Shown in pieces: positions 34,976 to 45,520 of a stretch of 64,000 bases of DNA. Below the pieces are notes generated by a model, which worked only from the letters and a program-made list of their open reading frames with translations, searched no databases and was not told where the DNA came from. Each line of letters opens with the position of its first letter. Position 1 is the stretch's first letter. Both the position numbers and the translations under genes were made by a program. The stretch is from Anisus vortex (taxonomy: Eukaryota > Mollusca > Gastropoda > Planorbidae): positions 25,452,112 through 25,516,111 of the forward strand of contig OX421497.1 in NCBI GenBank assembly GCA_949126835.1, written 5' to 3'.

Positions 34976-35372
34976 TGAGGTCTATGCACAATTCCTAAGA
35001 GACAGAAAATCGATCACGTGATACTATGTAAACTAAAAAAAAAATGGCTGATTTTACAATGATCTTAATGGCACCTATGCTTATTAAAAAATTTAATTTT
35101 TCACATATCCATAAATATTGTGATATTATAAATGATTCTCACGGAAGCAACAATGATTATAGACATACAATTATTAAAGAACAACACCTATTTGTTGATC
35201 TTTCAAAGGAAATCGATGGAAAGATTTTAGATTTTTTACATGATAATTTAGAGGTAGAATTTGCGCACCCAACAGAAGCGCAGTAAGTGCCCATCTCATT
35301 CAATTCATTGTTTATCAAGTATGTCTAACAATGATCACGTGACCGGAAAAGACTTCTGCATAGACCTCAGAT
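34976..35372. mobile_element. Inverted-repeat element, 397 bp, inserted in a LINE and carrying an exon-like ORF
   Basis: It starts TGAGGTCTATGCA and ends with the exact complement (13 bp). Looser symmetry continues inward to a TCACGTGAT motif on both sides (about 35015 and 35335). It splits colinear LINE sequence, which fixes it as an insertion. No target duplication is obvious. Transposon class unknown. Confidence 0.5.
35044..35285 (+). CDS. Exon-like ORF inside the inverted-repeat element
   Basis: ATG in good context (AAAAAAATGG) opens 80 codons (MADFTMILMAPMLIKKFNFS ... EFAHPTEA). They run into a consensus donor (GCGCA|GTAAGTG) with the stop TAA falling across it. Composition is protein-like. 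Either a first coding exon captured by the element, a real host first exon, or chance. No downstream exon was found in matching phase. Confidence 0.3.
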
Positions 35373-35720
35373 GACCTCATTCTGCCAAGCACTTTCCAGT
35401 TCTTCCAGCCTCATCCAATTATATGCTTCGTCTCCATGGGTCATCCTCTATGTCGTTTGCCGTGGGGGTTCCACTCTAAGGCCTGCCTAGCTCTGTTGTT
35501 GTTATCTTTCCTGAGGGTGTGTACAATCCATCTCTTTCTTTCCATGATTTGTTGTTCTACTGTTCTTTGTCCACACCTCTCCCACAGCTTGGAGTTTTCT
35601 ACCTTGTCGAACCATTTTATTTTCAGTATATTTCTTAGGTATCTGTTAACGTATAAAAGTCTGGAGTATATTTTTTTTGTTATCTCTGTCGTTCGCCATG
35701 TTTCAGACCCTTATAGTCTT

Positions 35721-36211
35721 GTAATAATATTAATTTTTCATAGCTCTACTTAATTTAGCATAAAAACAAAATTAAAATAGTTAATATATAGGCCTATAAA
35801 TTAATGCGCGTTTTCGTGTTCACTGTTTTTAGAATAGTGTAATTTTAATTTTGCTAACAATTTGAATGTAGGCCCCTTTTGATCTTGAAGCCCTAGTTAG
35901 CCTGTAGGAAAATCCAGCCCTGGCTAAAGATAATATTATACGATAGTAGATGCCTATGAAATATAGGGAAAATGATAACATCGAAGGTATTATGCATTTA
36001 ATTATTGGTAATATTAGTAATGTATAGCCTCTCGCCTTCCTTTTCAGTTTCCTTTTAGCAGACCATTAGGCTATCACAAATTACCAAATAAAAAAACTAG
36101 GCCTACAAGTAGGACCTATTAGTCATGATACCATAAGATTTTTTTTATTGATCCAAAGAAATGGAATTTTGACTTTATTACAGATGTTCCGCGTCTTTCA
36201 GCATATTTTAA
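35721..36211. other. No gene seen
   Basis: AT-rich with TAGGCCTA motifs near 35789 and 36099. Nothing else recognised. Confidence 0.4.
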
Positions 36212-36840
36212 ACAATATAAAAGAACTATTAGTACTCAAGCACAGAAATATACTTATAAAATTATACGAGAACGCACACTCTCATACCATTTATCATACA
36301 AGAAAAAGTATCATAATGAGTCAGCTATTGTATTTCTGGTTGACTGACGATTCTGTTGAAACATTTTTTGAGTCATAGATAGGCACCTTGAATTGAACAG
36401 ATCTCCAAGAGATGACAATTGTCTGTGTTGTATGCCTACGAGAGGCTTTTATTATTAGGCGGTCTATACGGTGTTTGTTCAATGTAGTAACATTACCACA
36501 ATAGCAGGTGATTGTCAAGGTGATGATGCTACCATCAGTCGCCGTGTAAAAAATGTTTCTAGATGGTCTTGTCTTTAGTTTACTAAGACAGAAAAGTCTT
36601 TGGTGGATTTTCTTACAGGGCTTTGGCAGTGGTGTGGTCAGAAATCCGAACAAGACAGCGTGTCATTGTGACGCCTAGGTATTTATATTGCGAGACTTGA
36701 TCTATTATTTGGTTGTTTATTTGTAAATTAGCCATTTTGTGGTTTTCCTTCCGAAAGTCTACAATCATTTCTTTCTTTTTTTTGTGATATTCAATACCAG
36801 GTAGTTCCATTTTCTGCACCATTTTAATAAAGTAGAAGTC
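36212..36840 (-). pseudogene. LINE reverse-transcriptase C-terminal relic
   Basis: Minus strand: KKKEMIVDFRKENHK ... YKYLGVTM, followed after a frameshift by FYTATDGSIITLTITCYCGN and RLIIKASRR. These are the thumb and C-terminal blocks of CR1/Rex-type reverse transcriptases. Truncated and frameshifted. Confidence 0.65.
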
Positions 36841-37197
36841 TGAAATCGTTAGGCCTATGTTATGAACACTAGTTATATATCTTATATATTTAGTTATTTA
36901 TTAAACTGCCATATACACTAGACTATTAGCGAGACACAATTAAGATGTCTGTGTTGCTTCTCTGTCATATTGACCCAGCCAGTGACAGAACGAGGTCATC
37001 CAAAAGAAGATGTTTTTTTTTCTTGACTTTTAAATCATTTTTATAACTTTCAAAACTGGATCTAAATCTATGATTAACTTTTTCTGTCTTTATAAACTTT
37101 ATTATCTAATAGTTCAAGTGACTTGCTTGGTGTATAGATATTTAGAATTACCTTTAGGCCCTCAAGGTAAAAACAAAAGAATGATAGAAGAGATAAA
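36841..37197. other. No gene seen
   Basis: AT-rich unique sequence leading into the GA array. Confidence 0.4.
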
Positions 37198-38320
37198 AAG
37201 AAATGAGAGAGAGGGAGAGAGAGAGGGAGAGAGAGAGAGGGAGAGAGAGAGAAGGAGAGAGAGAGGGGGAGAGAGAGGGGAATCGGGAGAGAGGGAGAGA
37301 GGGAGGGGAGAGAGGGAGGGGGAGTCGGGAGAGAGGGAGAGACAGAGAGAGAGGGGGGAGAGGGAGAGAGAGGGAGAGAGAGAGACAGAGAGAGAGAGAC
37401 AGAGAGAGAGGGGGAGAGAGAGGGGGAGTCGGGAGAGAGGGAGAGACAGAGAGAGAGGGGGGAGAGGGAGAGAGAGGGAGAGAGCGAGAGAGACAGAGAG
37501 AGAGGGGGAGAGAGAGGGGGAGAGAGAGAGACAGGGAGAGAGAGAGAGGGAGAGAGATAAAGGGAGAGAGAGAGAGGGAGAGAGATAAAGGGAGAGAGAG
37601 AGGGGGGGAGAGAGATAATGGGAGAGGGAGAGAGATAAAGGGAGAGAGAGAGAGGGAGAGAGAGAGAAGGAGAGAGAGAGGGGGAGAGAGAGGGGAATCG
37701 GGAGAGAGGGAGAGAGAGGGAGAGAGAGAGGGGAGAGAGGGAGGGGGAGTCGGGAGAGAGGGAGAGACAGAGAGAGAGGGGGAGAGGGAGAGAGAGGGAG
37801 AGAGAGAGAGACAGAGAGAGAGACAGAGAGAGAGGGGGAGAGAGAGGGGGAGTCGGGAGAGAGGGAGAGAGGGAGAGACAGAGAGAGAGGGGGGGAGAGG
37901 GAGAGAGAGCGAGAGAGACAGAGAGAGAGGGGGAGAGAGAGGGGGAGAGAGAGAGAGACAGGGAGAGAGAGAGAGGGAGAGAGATAAAGGGAGAGAGAGA
38001 GGGAGAGAGATAAAGGGAGAGAGAGAGGGGGGAGAGAGATAATGGGAGAGGGAGAGAGATAAAGGGAGAGAGAGAGGGAGGGAGAGAGATAAAGGGAGAG
38101 AGAGAGGGGGAGGGAGAGAAAGAGAGGGAGAGAGAGGGAGAGAGAGAAGGGAGATTCAGAAAGGGGTAGTCGGGAGAGAGGGAGAGACAGAGAGAGAGGG
38201 AGAGAGAGAAAGGAGATTCAGAAAGGGGTAGTCGGGAGAGAGGGAGAGACAGAGAGAGAGAGGGAGAGAGAGGGAGTGAGGGAGAGAGGGAGAGAAGGAG
38301 AGAGAGAGAGGGGAGAGCAT
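37198..38320. repeat. GA-rich (GGGAGA/GAGA) simple-sequence array, about 1.1 kb
   Basis: Almost pure purine on the plus strand with irregular GAGA, GGGAGA, GATAAAGGGAGA and GGGAGTCGGGAGA blocks. Blocks of several hundred bp recur (for example 37290-37560 and 37700-37990 are closely alike), showing higher-order duplication. Long Arg/Glu-rich ORFs through it are artefacts. Confidence 0.95.
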
Positions 38321-39498
38321 GTATAGGGGATTAGGAGGGGGGTGATTGCTTGAATGGGAGCAAGATGAAGACGGTTGACCGCTGTCACAATTTCTTTCAT
38401 GTGCATCGGACCGTAACATTTTCACTAGACCTAGATAGCCAGCAGACGTTCTCTACTTTAATCTAATTATTTTAATTCGTATCAATAAAAAAAAAAATCA
38501 ATTTTGCGATTATTCGTCAGAGAAATGATGCACTGGTTCCATATTATCTATCTGGTCTCTGCAATTTTTTTTTACATTTGTCTGTCTTCCGCTGGAGAAA
38601 ACTGGATAGACTGTAGTCTAGCGATGGAGAAAATGAAAAGTCAAAGCCTATGTCCCGGTTATGTTCCATTACGACTTTTTTTTTCCTAGTTATTACCCCC
38701 CCCCTCCCTTCCCAAGGTCATGCCTCACCTCCTTTTTTTTCTTTTAGTCAACATGTCTCTCTCTCTTTCTACCACCCCCCCCCCCCTTTTTTTTTCTCCC
38801 TTTCTGTCTGACAAACATGCATTTTTTTTCTGCATATTTTTTTTTTACTAGCAACCATACACACTTTAGACACTTTGATCATTGCATATCTCACTTGGAG
38901 TGGTGGAGGGGAGGACAAAAGTTGCTTATCTTAGTCCTTATTGGGTAGTGGTGTTTTTTTTTGTTGTTTTAGCATCATAAGTTACAGCTCTTGGTGGACA
39001 TTTTTATTATGCCGATTACTGCAATAATTTTGACATCTCCTTGTAATGGTCTAGTTTTCTGACCTCAAAGTCACGTGGTGATAGACAATATATGTTTTAA
39101 CTATGGCTACACATTATACTGCATCCAAACTTCAATCTTGTAATCCCCCATTCTAAAGTCCATTGTATTTCACCAACGAACATAGAATATAAAACCACCT
39201 TTCTATATATATTTATTCTATTGACCTAAATAGGTTTGATGGAAAGACATAGCCTACTGGAATTTTCCTGGAGATGTCACAATTGCTTACCTAGTATATG
39301 AAAGAAAAGGAAATGTACTATAATAGGTCGTATAGTCCCTCCCATTGCCCCTCCCCTATGCAACACGGAGGTCTAGCGATAGCGGGGACAATGATCTACA
39401 ATCTACACTTTAAGGATTGTAACAAGGGTAAAGAAAGAGTAACAAGGCTCTGATATGTAGACCTACCCTAACATTAGTTAGGTTAAGTAACGGTCGTT
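38321..39498. other. No gene seen
   Basis: Contains poly-C and poly-T tracts (38695-38830) and otherwise unique-looking sequence. A SINE B tail fragment lies at about 39499-39536. Confidence 0.4.
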
Positions 39499-39591
39499 GG
39501 GCTGTCCACACAATCCTCTTGTATGCCGTGGCCATATATATACGTATTGACACTGTTTTACTGGCCCTGCGGAACAATGTGATTTTTAAGG

Positions 39592-39800
39592 CATGGGCCG
39601 GCAACCTTTTGATGATGATAGCGTGCCAAAGTAGACTTTCTGATTCCAAGAGCCAAAAATGTCATCCTGCTCTGGCACTTTTTATTGTAGAAGAGACTTG
39701 AATAGCTTTTTGATGAGTTTTCCGCGTGTCACTGAAAATTACTCTGCATGCCAAGTCTTGCATGCGTGCCAAATACGTTTCATATAGGTTTCCGACCCCG
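39592..39800. mobile_element. hAT-type MITE, 209 bp
   Basis: Left end CATGGGCCGGCAACC, right end the complement of CGGGGTCGGAAACC, close to the common hAT terminus C(A)GGGGTCGGCAACC. The flanks TTTTAAGG and (A)TTTTAAA could be a decayed 8-bp duplication. Confidence 0.5.
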
Positions 39801-39875
39801 ATTTTAAAAGATACTTTACTTAGGCTCCCCCTAAGACACTTTTCTATGGACACCCACGAGGGAATAGACACATGA

Positions 39876-39985
39876 AAATTAAGTGCAGACCCGGGTTCTA
39901 GCCCTGCCTCCGTCCAATCTATGTCGCGCAGCATGAGTTTTGGGCCAAGGACGTATAATCTTCGACCTTCAAAGAAAGCCTGTAT
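39876..39985 (+). repeat. SINE family A, diverged fragment
   Basis: GGGTTCTAGCCCTGCC (B box) and GAGTTTTGGGCCAAGGACGTATAATCTTC tail blocks are recognisable. Confidence 0.5.
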
Positions 39986-40148
39986 ATACAACACTTTTGA
40001 GAAATGCTAATTATTTTATTGTCTGGCTTTCATAAGCTCAATATAGTGTAGTTAAATTAGTCTTTTCAAATAGATTAATTATATTCAGTTTGAACGTTTT
40101 GTTTTCACACATGAGAATTAGGTCAAACTTGCCCTAGACTCTTATACA

Positions 40149-40900
40149 TAGGGTTGCCAGACGTCCGGCAAAAGGAGGACATGTCCTCCTTTTTAGGCCT
40201 GTGTCCTCCGGTCGGCAGGCAAAGCTAAAAACCCTTAAAATGTCCGGCTTTTGTACGACAAAGGTTTTTAAATTCCTTAGTGCACTTTTTATGTTCTTAT
40301 TTACTGTCAATAAGTGACTGAGTCGGGTAAAACAAAACACTGGAGTTGCCCAAATGTAAGTTGCTTTTCAGAGTTACAATAAATATGTGAACTTTTCATC
40401 TGTATCCCTGGACACAATGGTTATGTGGAAAGAATGTTCTCAGTGGACAAAGGAAAGAGGCAGACTATCAGTATCAGTTAACCCAGGGCAACATTTTTAC
40501 AAAGCACATCTTGAAAAATCTCACATGTAAACAGTTTTATACATTTGTGCTTGCTCACTAAGATCTTCTGCGAAAAGTTGGCTCGTCAGATAAGTATTTT
40601 GTAGAATTAAGAAAGATAATAATGCATTAACTGTAAAATTGACGGTTTAATTTTCAAATAATATAGTCTTGTTGCATTTCGAAAAAAAAAGAAGCCAATT
40701 GAATTGTTATTTATTTTTTACTATAGTTTCTCTTGGTTAATTTACTAATAGATAATTATTGGCAACCATTATATTAAAATTGTAGGCTACTGATTGCTGG
40801 TTAAATGCGCATTCAATTTAAAATTTAACAAATTAAAATGATTTATAATGAAACTCTCAACCTGTCCTCCTTTTCGGTACCCATGTGTCTGGCAACCCTA
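40149..40900 (+). mobile_element. hAT element relic, 752 bp
   Basis: Terminal inverted repeats TAGGGTTGCCAGAC at both ends. Flanks CTTATACA and CTTGTAGA agree at six of eight positions, fitting an old 8-bp hAT duplication. Inside, the plus frame IPGHNGYVERMFS (about 40405-40440) matches the hAT C-terminal dimerisation block. The rest is decayed. Confidence 0.65.
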
Positions 40901-41433
40901 CTTGTAGACACATTCATCTGGAAATTTTCGCTAGTATCTACAGGGCTAAAGATGACCCAATGTAGCCTAATGTGTTAAAACAATGTTTTAATATAAATTA
41001 GCCAATCGGAGCGTGTTTTATGTGTATGTTTGTGTAATTTGGTATTTACTTTTTCAGCATTGCAGGCTTAATTCATACTTTAATCTGTTTGACATGCATG
41101 AATTAACACTCTTTTAGACATTTTTTTAGTTTCAGAAAATAGTTTGATGTCAAGTTCTACATTAAAATAACCAATGGTACTCGGATATACAGACAAATCC
41201 ATTTATATGAAAAAATAAATGATTTTATTGTATAAATGCATATTAACAAAATAAACTAATTTTGTTGTGTACTAATATCTTGTCAAAAACTAAATAAATA
41301 AAATGAATGCTTTTTACAAACAATAGTTACATCTCAAGCTATTACAATGCTCAGATAAACATAGAATAAAAACACTTTTCTTATCCCATATTTATGAACA
41401 ATTGCACATATATTTTTTTTCTTCTAGAGAGCC

Positions 41434-41559
41434 TGAACAAACCAAGAAAACCAGTAACTTAACATCATTTAAAACACTAATAAAAAAAATGCAAGACTAG
41501 ACGTGAACACTGATCAGAGTAGGACGCAATAATCTTCTTTATAGAAGGAGCGTCTTTAA
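41434..41559 (+). repeat. Dispersed repeat R2
   Basis: Full-looking copy: GAACAAACCAAGAAAACCAG head, GCAAGACTAGAC, and hairpin tail ending GGAGCGTCTTTAA. Confidence 0.65.
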
Positions 41560-42008
41560 CGTACATGATAAGCAGAATAAGCACATACATTTAAATCGTG
41601 CGCATTATCACAAGTTTTCAATTTTTTTTATTTTTTTTTACTTAGCATTAAAATTTGGCAGTGCATAAGGGATTTTGCACTGAAGACAATTACTGTTATA
41701 TAATAAACAAACATAACATTGATTTAAGGAAATATGAATGTTTCAAACAGCACAAATGATCTATATGATATGATATTAGGCCTATTAAGTTATGAGACAA
41801 AATTATCAGGAGTGCCCTTCAAGATGTACCCACTTTCTTTTTTAAACCTACAACTCTGAACTTTTTTCAATGCTTATTGTCAAAAGATGGCTAGATAATA
41901 TAGAAACAATTTTTAAGCAAGTCAAAAGATGGTGGTTTGAATGGATCGTTAGCTGGTGTGTGGATAAATGGACACATGGATATTATGATATTCATAAATA
42001 AGCATTAA

Positions 42009-42068
<60 letters not shown>

Positions 42069-42227
42069 AATATGAAAAACGATCAACTGAATGAATGAAT
42101 ATCTTCCCAACTAAATTCTGGACACATAGATTCTATGTTAGTTTGGTTATAAAAAAAACAATGACTGGTTTACTTTTGGGTAAAACATAAATGAAAAATA
42201 AACATACAATTTAAATGACTAATCCAT
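41560..42227. repeat. Non-coding stretch with a (GA)n microsatellite
   Basis: A (GA)n run lies at about 42012-42066. No gene seen in the rest. Confidence 0.7.
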
Positions 42228-42546
42228 GGCGCCGCGATTAGTCATCGATACAGAAGTGTCCTTGACATTACATAAGTAGTACCGTAGTTTGTCCCACTGG
42301 AGAAGTTGGTAATGGTGGTTATTCAGTAAGGAGTGTACTGCTCAGCTTAGATGGTAGTGTTCATTGCCCATTGTTCATTAAGTGTTGGCCTCTCTGTTAA
42401 AAAAAACAACTTGACGTATTCATAATGGGAATTTGTAGTGTTGAATATTCAACAACAACCAAAAAGCCAGCAATAACTTATAAAGCGAACGTGATTGGTC
42501 AAGTGTTTGAAGTGCCGCGGATTGTCATTGACGTAAATCCGGTGCA
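42228..42546 (+). repeat. Unclassified dispersed repeat C, copy 1
   Basis: Matches 61472-61815 in the same orientation: CGATTAGTCATCGATAC, GTCCTTGACATT, ATAGTGTTCATTGCCCATTGTTC, TTGACGTATT, GTGTTTGAAGTGCCGC and ATTGACGT occur in the same order. No terminal inverted repeats, ORF or tRNA-like boxes are evident. Could be a solo LTR fragment, SINE or 5' end of a larger element. Confidence 0.6.
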
Positions 42547-42605
42547 ATTAAAAAATTAAACAAATAAATAAATAAACACCTAGTAAGTTACTAGAGAATA
42601 ACAAA

Positions 42606-43110
42606 CCAGATTTACATCAGCTTCTTTTCCAAGAGCCAGATTTACATCAGCTTCTTTTCCAAGAGCCAGACTTACATCAGCTTCTTTTCCAAGAGCCAGA
42701 TTTACATCAGCTTCTTTTCCAAGAGCCAGACTTGCATCAGCTTCTTTTCAAAGAGCCAGATTTACATCAGCTTCTTTTCCAAGAGCCAGACTTACATCAG
42801 CTTCTTTTCCAAGAGCCAGATTTACATCAGCTTCTTTTCCAAGAGCCAGACTTACATCAGCTTCTTTTCAAAGAGCCAGACTTACATCAGCTTCTTTTCC
42901 AAGAGCCAGACTTACATCAGCTTCTTTTCCAAGAGCCAGACTTACATCAGCTTCTTTTCAAAGAGCCAGATTTACATCAGCTTCTTTTCCAAGAGCCAGA
43001 CTTACATCAGCTTCTTTTCCAAGAGCCAGATTTACATCAGCTTCTTTTCCAAGAGCCAGATTTACATCAGCTTCTTTTCCAAGAGCCAGATTTACATCAG
43101 CTTCTTTTCC
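42606..43110. repeat. 30-bp minisatellite, 17 units
   Basis: Unit CAGATTTACATCAGCTTCTT + TTCCAAGAGC with few variants (T/C in ATTTAC/ACTTAC, C/A in TTCC/TTCA). Because 30 is divisible by three the array is open in several frames and would encode a ten-residue repeat (HQLLFQEPDL). I regard the coding potential as incidental. Confidence 0.95.
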
Positions 43111-43436
43111 ACCCCACTCTTATTCTTTATCGCTTCTTTATAGAAAAATCGTCTAAAATATATAAGATGTGTAGGTTTTATGATAAACTCTTGAAAGATG
43201 ACTTACTGTTTCGTATAACCAATGGCCAAGACATAATAGTGAAAACGTGCCTGATAAATTTACAAAATGTTCTTGATGAAATGATGGCACCAATGCACAT
43301 CATTCAATCTACAGCTCTCTCAATTGTTTTTTGTTGTTGTTTTGTTTTATTATGTCAAGAAACTGATTACCAATTTGAAATATATTATTCCAAGAACAAT
43401 TTTAAAGAGAGCTTTTATAGGGGCATATGGGATATA
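43111..43436 (+). other. Open frame after the minisatellite, coding status unknown
   Basis: The frame that runs through the minisatellite stays open for about 110 more codons with normal composition (KMCRFYDKLLKDDLLFRITN ...) and a hydrophobic stretch (ALSIVFCCCFVLLC), ending at 43454. No homology recognised and no good splice borders. The start codon of this frame lies inside the minisatellite. Confidence 0.2.
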
Positions 43437-43633
43437 ATGTCTACAATGGGATAACCTCCCTGGAAGCGAAAAGGGCCAGGGCTAACTTTGACAGAAGGCA
43501 GAAAAGGAGGGCAAAAGCATCCCCCATACAGCCGCCCTCACTGTTCAAATGCGAGGGATGCTCAAGGGACTGTCACTCGAGGATCGGGCTGTTCAGCCAC
43601 AGCAAGCACTGCCTCTCATTAAAATCCTAAGGG
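43437..43633 (+). pseudogene. LINE 3' end with terminal C2H2-like finger
   Basis: Contains SLEAKRARANFDRRQKRR and CEGCSRDCHSRIGLFSHSKH, a LINE polyprotein tail closely related to that at 3454-3708. 5'-truncated; its stop codon is intact. Confidence 0.65.
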
Positions 43634-43913
43634 CGCATCCATTGTCTTGCGAGACAGATATGAGCCATACATATAGCATGTAGAAGTACAGTACTTGGTT
43701 AATAAGATAATCAAGACTTGCAGCCACAATGATTCTTTATGTTCTTTTTTTACTTGTATTGTTGGTCGACATATTTGAACTTTGAACTCGTGATTTCTAT
43801 CAATTTGGCACTGTAAAAGAAAAATAAAAGGAAATAAAAGAGGAGAGATTTCAAAATAAAGCTTGAACAAGCATAAAGTTTAACACAAAAAAAAAGATAT
43901 AGAAAACTATATC

Positions 43914-43948
<35 letters not shown>

Positions 43949-44419
43949 GAGGATAACCTTATAAAGAGAGAAAAGGAGAGAGAGAGGAAGAGAGAGGTGG
44001 AGCGAAAAGATATAGAGAGAGGCATAAGGAGATAGAAATACAAAGATATTGGGGGTAAGGGCGATTGTCGAGCGTGTACAGATGTACAGAGTCAGTCTTA
44101 GAGGATAAGACAAGTTGTTGTTTTTAAATCATTGCTTTTCGTTCCATTGAAATTTTAGCCCATAACAAAATAACTCATTTTTATAAGCGAATTTCATTAT
44201 TTTATACATCGTCACTATAAGCGCCCTATCCAAACTTTGTCGCCTGGGACGCCCATCTAGTTACAATACTGAAGCCATCAATATAAAAGGATAATGTTTA
44301 TTCTTAGGTTGGTGTCAAGCAAAAAATCATTTCTGAATAGATCTATTTTTGGTAGCCTATCAGATCGCTATCAGCTGTCGCCCACAGGAAGTTTAGGCAT
44401 GTCCGTAGAACGCAAGTGC
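43634..44419. repeat. No gene seen; contains GA-rich microsatellites
   Basis: (GA)n at about 43914-43947 with further GA-rich sequence to 44045. The rest is unremarkable. Confidence 0.6.
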
Positions 44420-45085
44420 CAAAGGGAAAGAGAGGTGCATGATGCACGGACCTTACGGCAAAACCAATTCTTACGCGCCTTGCATGGAAGATGGAGAATG
44501 CAAGAAACAGTTCCCCAAAACAGTTCAATGACACGACAAAGTCGAAAGATAATGGTTATCCGTTGCATCGGCGTTGCAGTATTGTCACATCAACTCTAAG
44601 TCACATAGTGCCAAACAGCCCATACCTGCTATTGAAGTACAATGCACCAGAGCCTTTACATGCTTATGTAGCGCCCCAGTGGAAAAGTTTCAGCGCCGCC
44701 CCCTTGCATACTGTAACTGCTTGTTTAGTGCTATATTTGCTATATTTAGACTACATTTGGCGCCCTACTGGGAGTGCCACCCCCGGGCACATGCCCCCCC
44801 CCCTATGTGAGGGCACTGCAATGCACACATTAACGTAGAAATTTGCACATCCCTGAAAGCTATAAAATATATTTACAAGTATATCTTCAAAGGATTTGAC
44901 TGTACAAACATCGCAATCAGATCAGACGGCGAGCACGAACTTAGTTACAATGAGATACTACATTGAAGCTCCTGAAGCAATGTGGCGACTTCTTGAATCA
45001 AAAATGCATGATCGTTTGCATGCAGTGCATGGACTGTCCGTTCATCTTTCGAATCAACAACATCATATTAGGGTTAGCTAGAACG
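44420..45085 (+). pseudogene. Helitron Rep/helicase relic
   Basis: Three frames carry successive blocks of the Helitron helitron-like N domain: CMMHGPYGKTNSYAPCMEDG (about 44433-44495), DNGYPLHRR and PNSPYLLLKYNA (44550-44645), then after the MITE NAHINVEICTSLKAIKYIYK (44822-44880) and RYYIEAPEAMWRLL (about 44955-45000). Stops and frameshifts break it. Removing the 171-bp MITE and one 8-bp repeat rejoins the KYNA/HINVE junction. No Helitron 5' TC or 3' CTRR end could be fixed. Confidence 0.75.
44648..44818. mobile_element. hAT-type MITE, 171 bp, inside the Helitron relic
   Basis: Flanked by the exact 8-bp duplication CAATGCAC (44640-44647 and 44819-44826). Ends CAGAGCC and the complement of CAGTGCC. 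GC-rich core with no ORF. Confidence 0.75.
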
Positions 45086-45363
45086 TTTTTTCATTGGCAT
45101 CGAGATTCAACTGGATGGGTTGATGGTGAGTCAATTAACTTACAGTAGATATTGCTTACCATAAAACAACAGTTTGCGAGGTTAATATGAAGGATTTTTT
45201 TTTAATGACAGAAAAAGGATTGTTAGTTTTATGTGATTTATACAAATCATCTTACTCAATCTTATCTCACTGTATGCTAAACTTATGACCAACTTTTCCA
45301 AAAAGCTGACCAAGTAGACAAAAAAAAAACCTTTTCTAGGTGGTTTGTCACGAGCTACTTAAG

Positions 45364-45520
45364 TTACAGACGTTCCTTCTAGATAGAAGATTATTACGTC
45401 CACTAGGCCCATAACTCCTTCAGGGCGACAGGGATCCGTCGGTGGCTGAGATAGAACCCGCGACGTGTCAGTTGGTTTTTGGTTGACAGTCCGGTGAACT
45501 AACCTCTGGACCAGCCGGCT
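45364..45520 (-). repeat. SINE family A
   Basis: Well-preserved minus copy from GCCGGCTGGTCCAGAGGTTAG through GGGTTCTATCTC to the hairpin tail ending ACGTCTGTAAC. Confidence 0.8.

Larger units (their letters stand above)
34878..35720 (-). pseudogene. RTE-like LINE ORF2 3' end, interrupted by an inverted-repeat element
   Basis: On the minus strand 35373-35720 carries the C-terminal endonuclease/RT block (IVHTLRK, ARQALEWNPHGKR), and 34878-34975 carries the final block (KRLARDRAEWRALTEALCST) and a (TGA)n tail typical of RTE elements. The two parts are colinear and separated by the 397-bp insertion at 34976-35372. Frames are broken. Confidence 0.6.

Noticed and set aside
37070..38042. Long Arg/Glu/Gly ORFs (172 and 279 codons)
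   Set aside because: They are translations of the GA-rich array in two frames; no start context, domain or codon-usage support.
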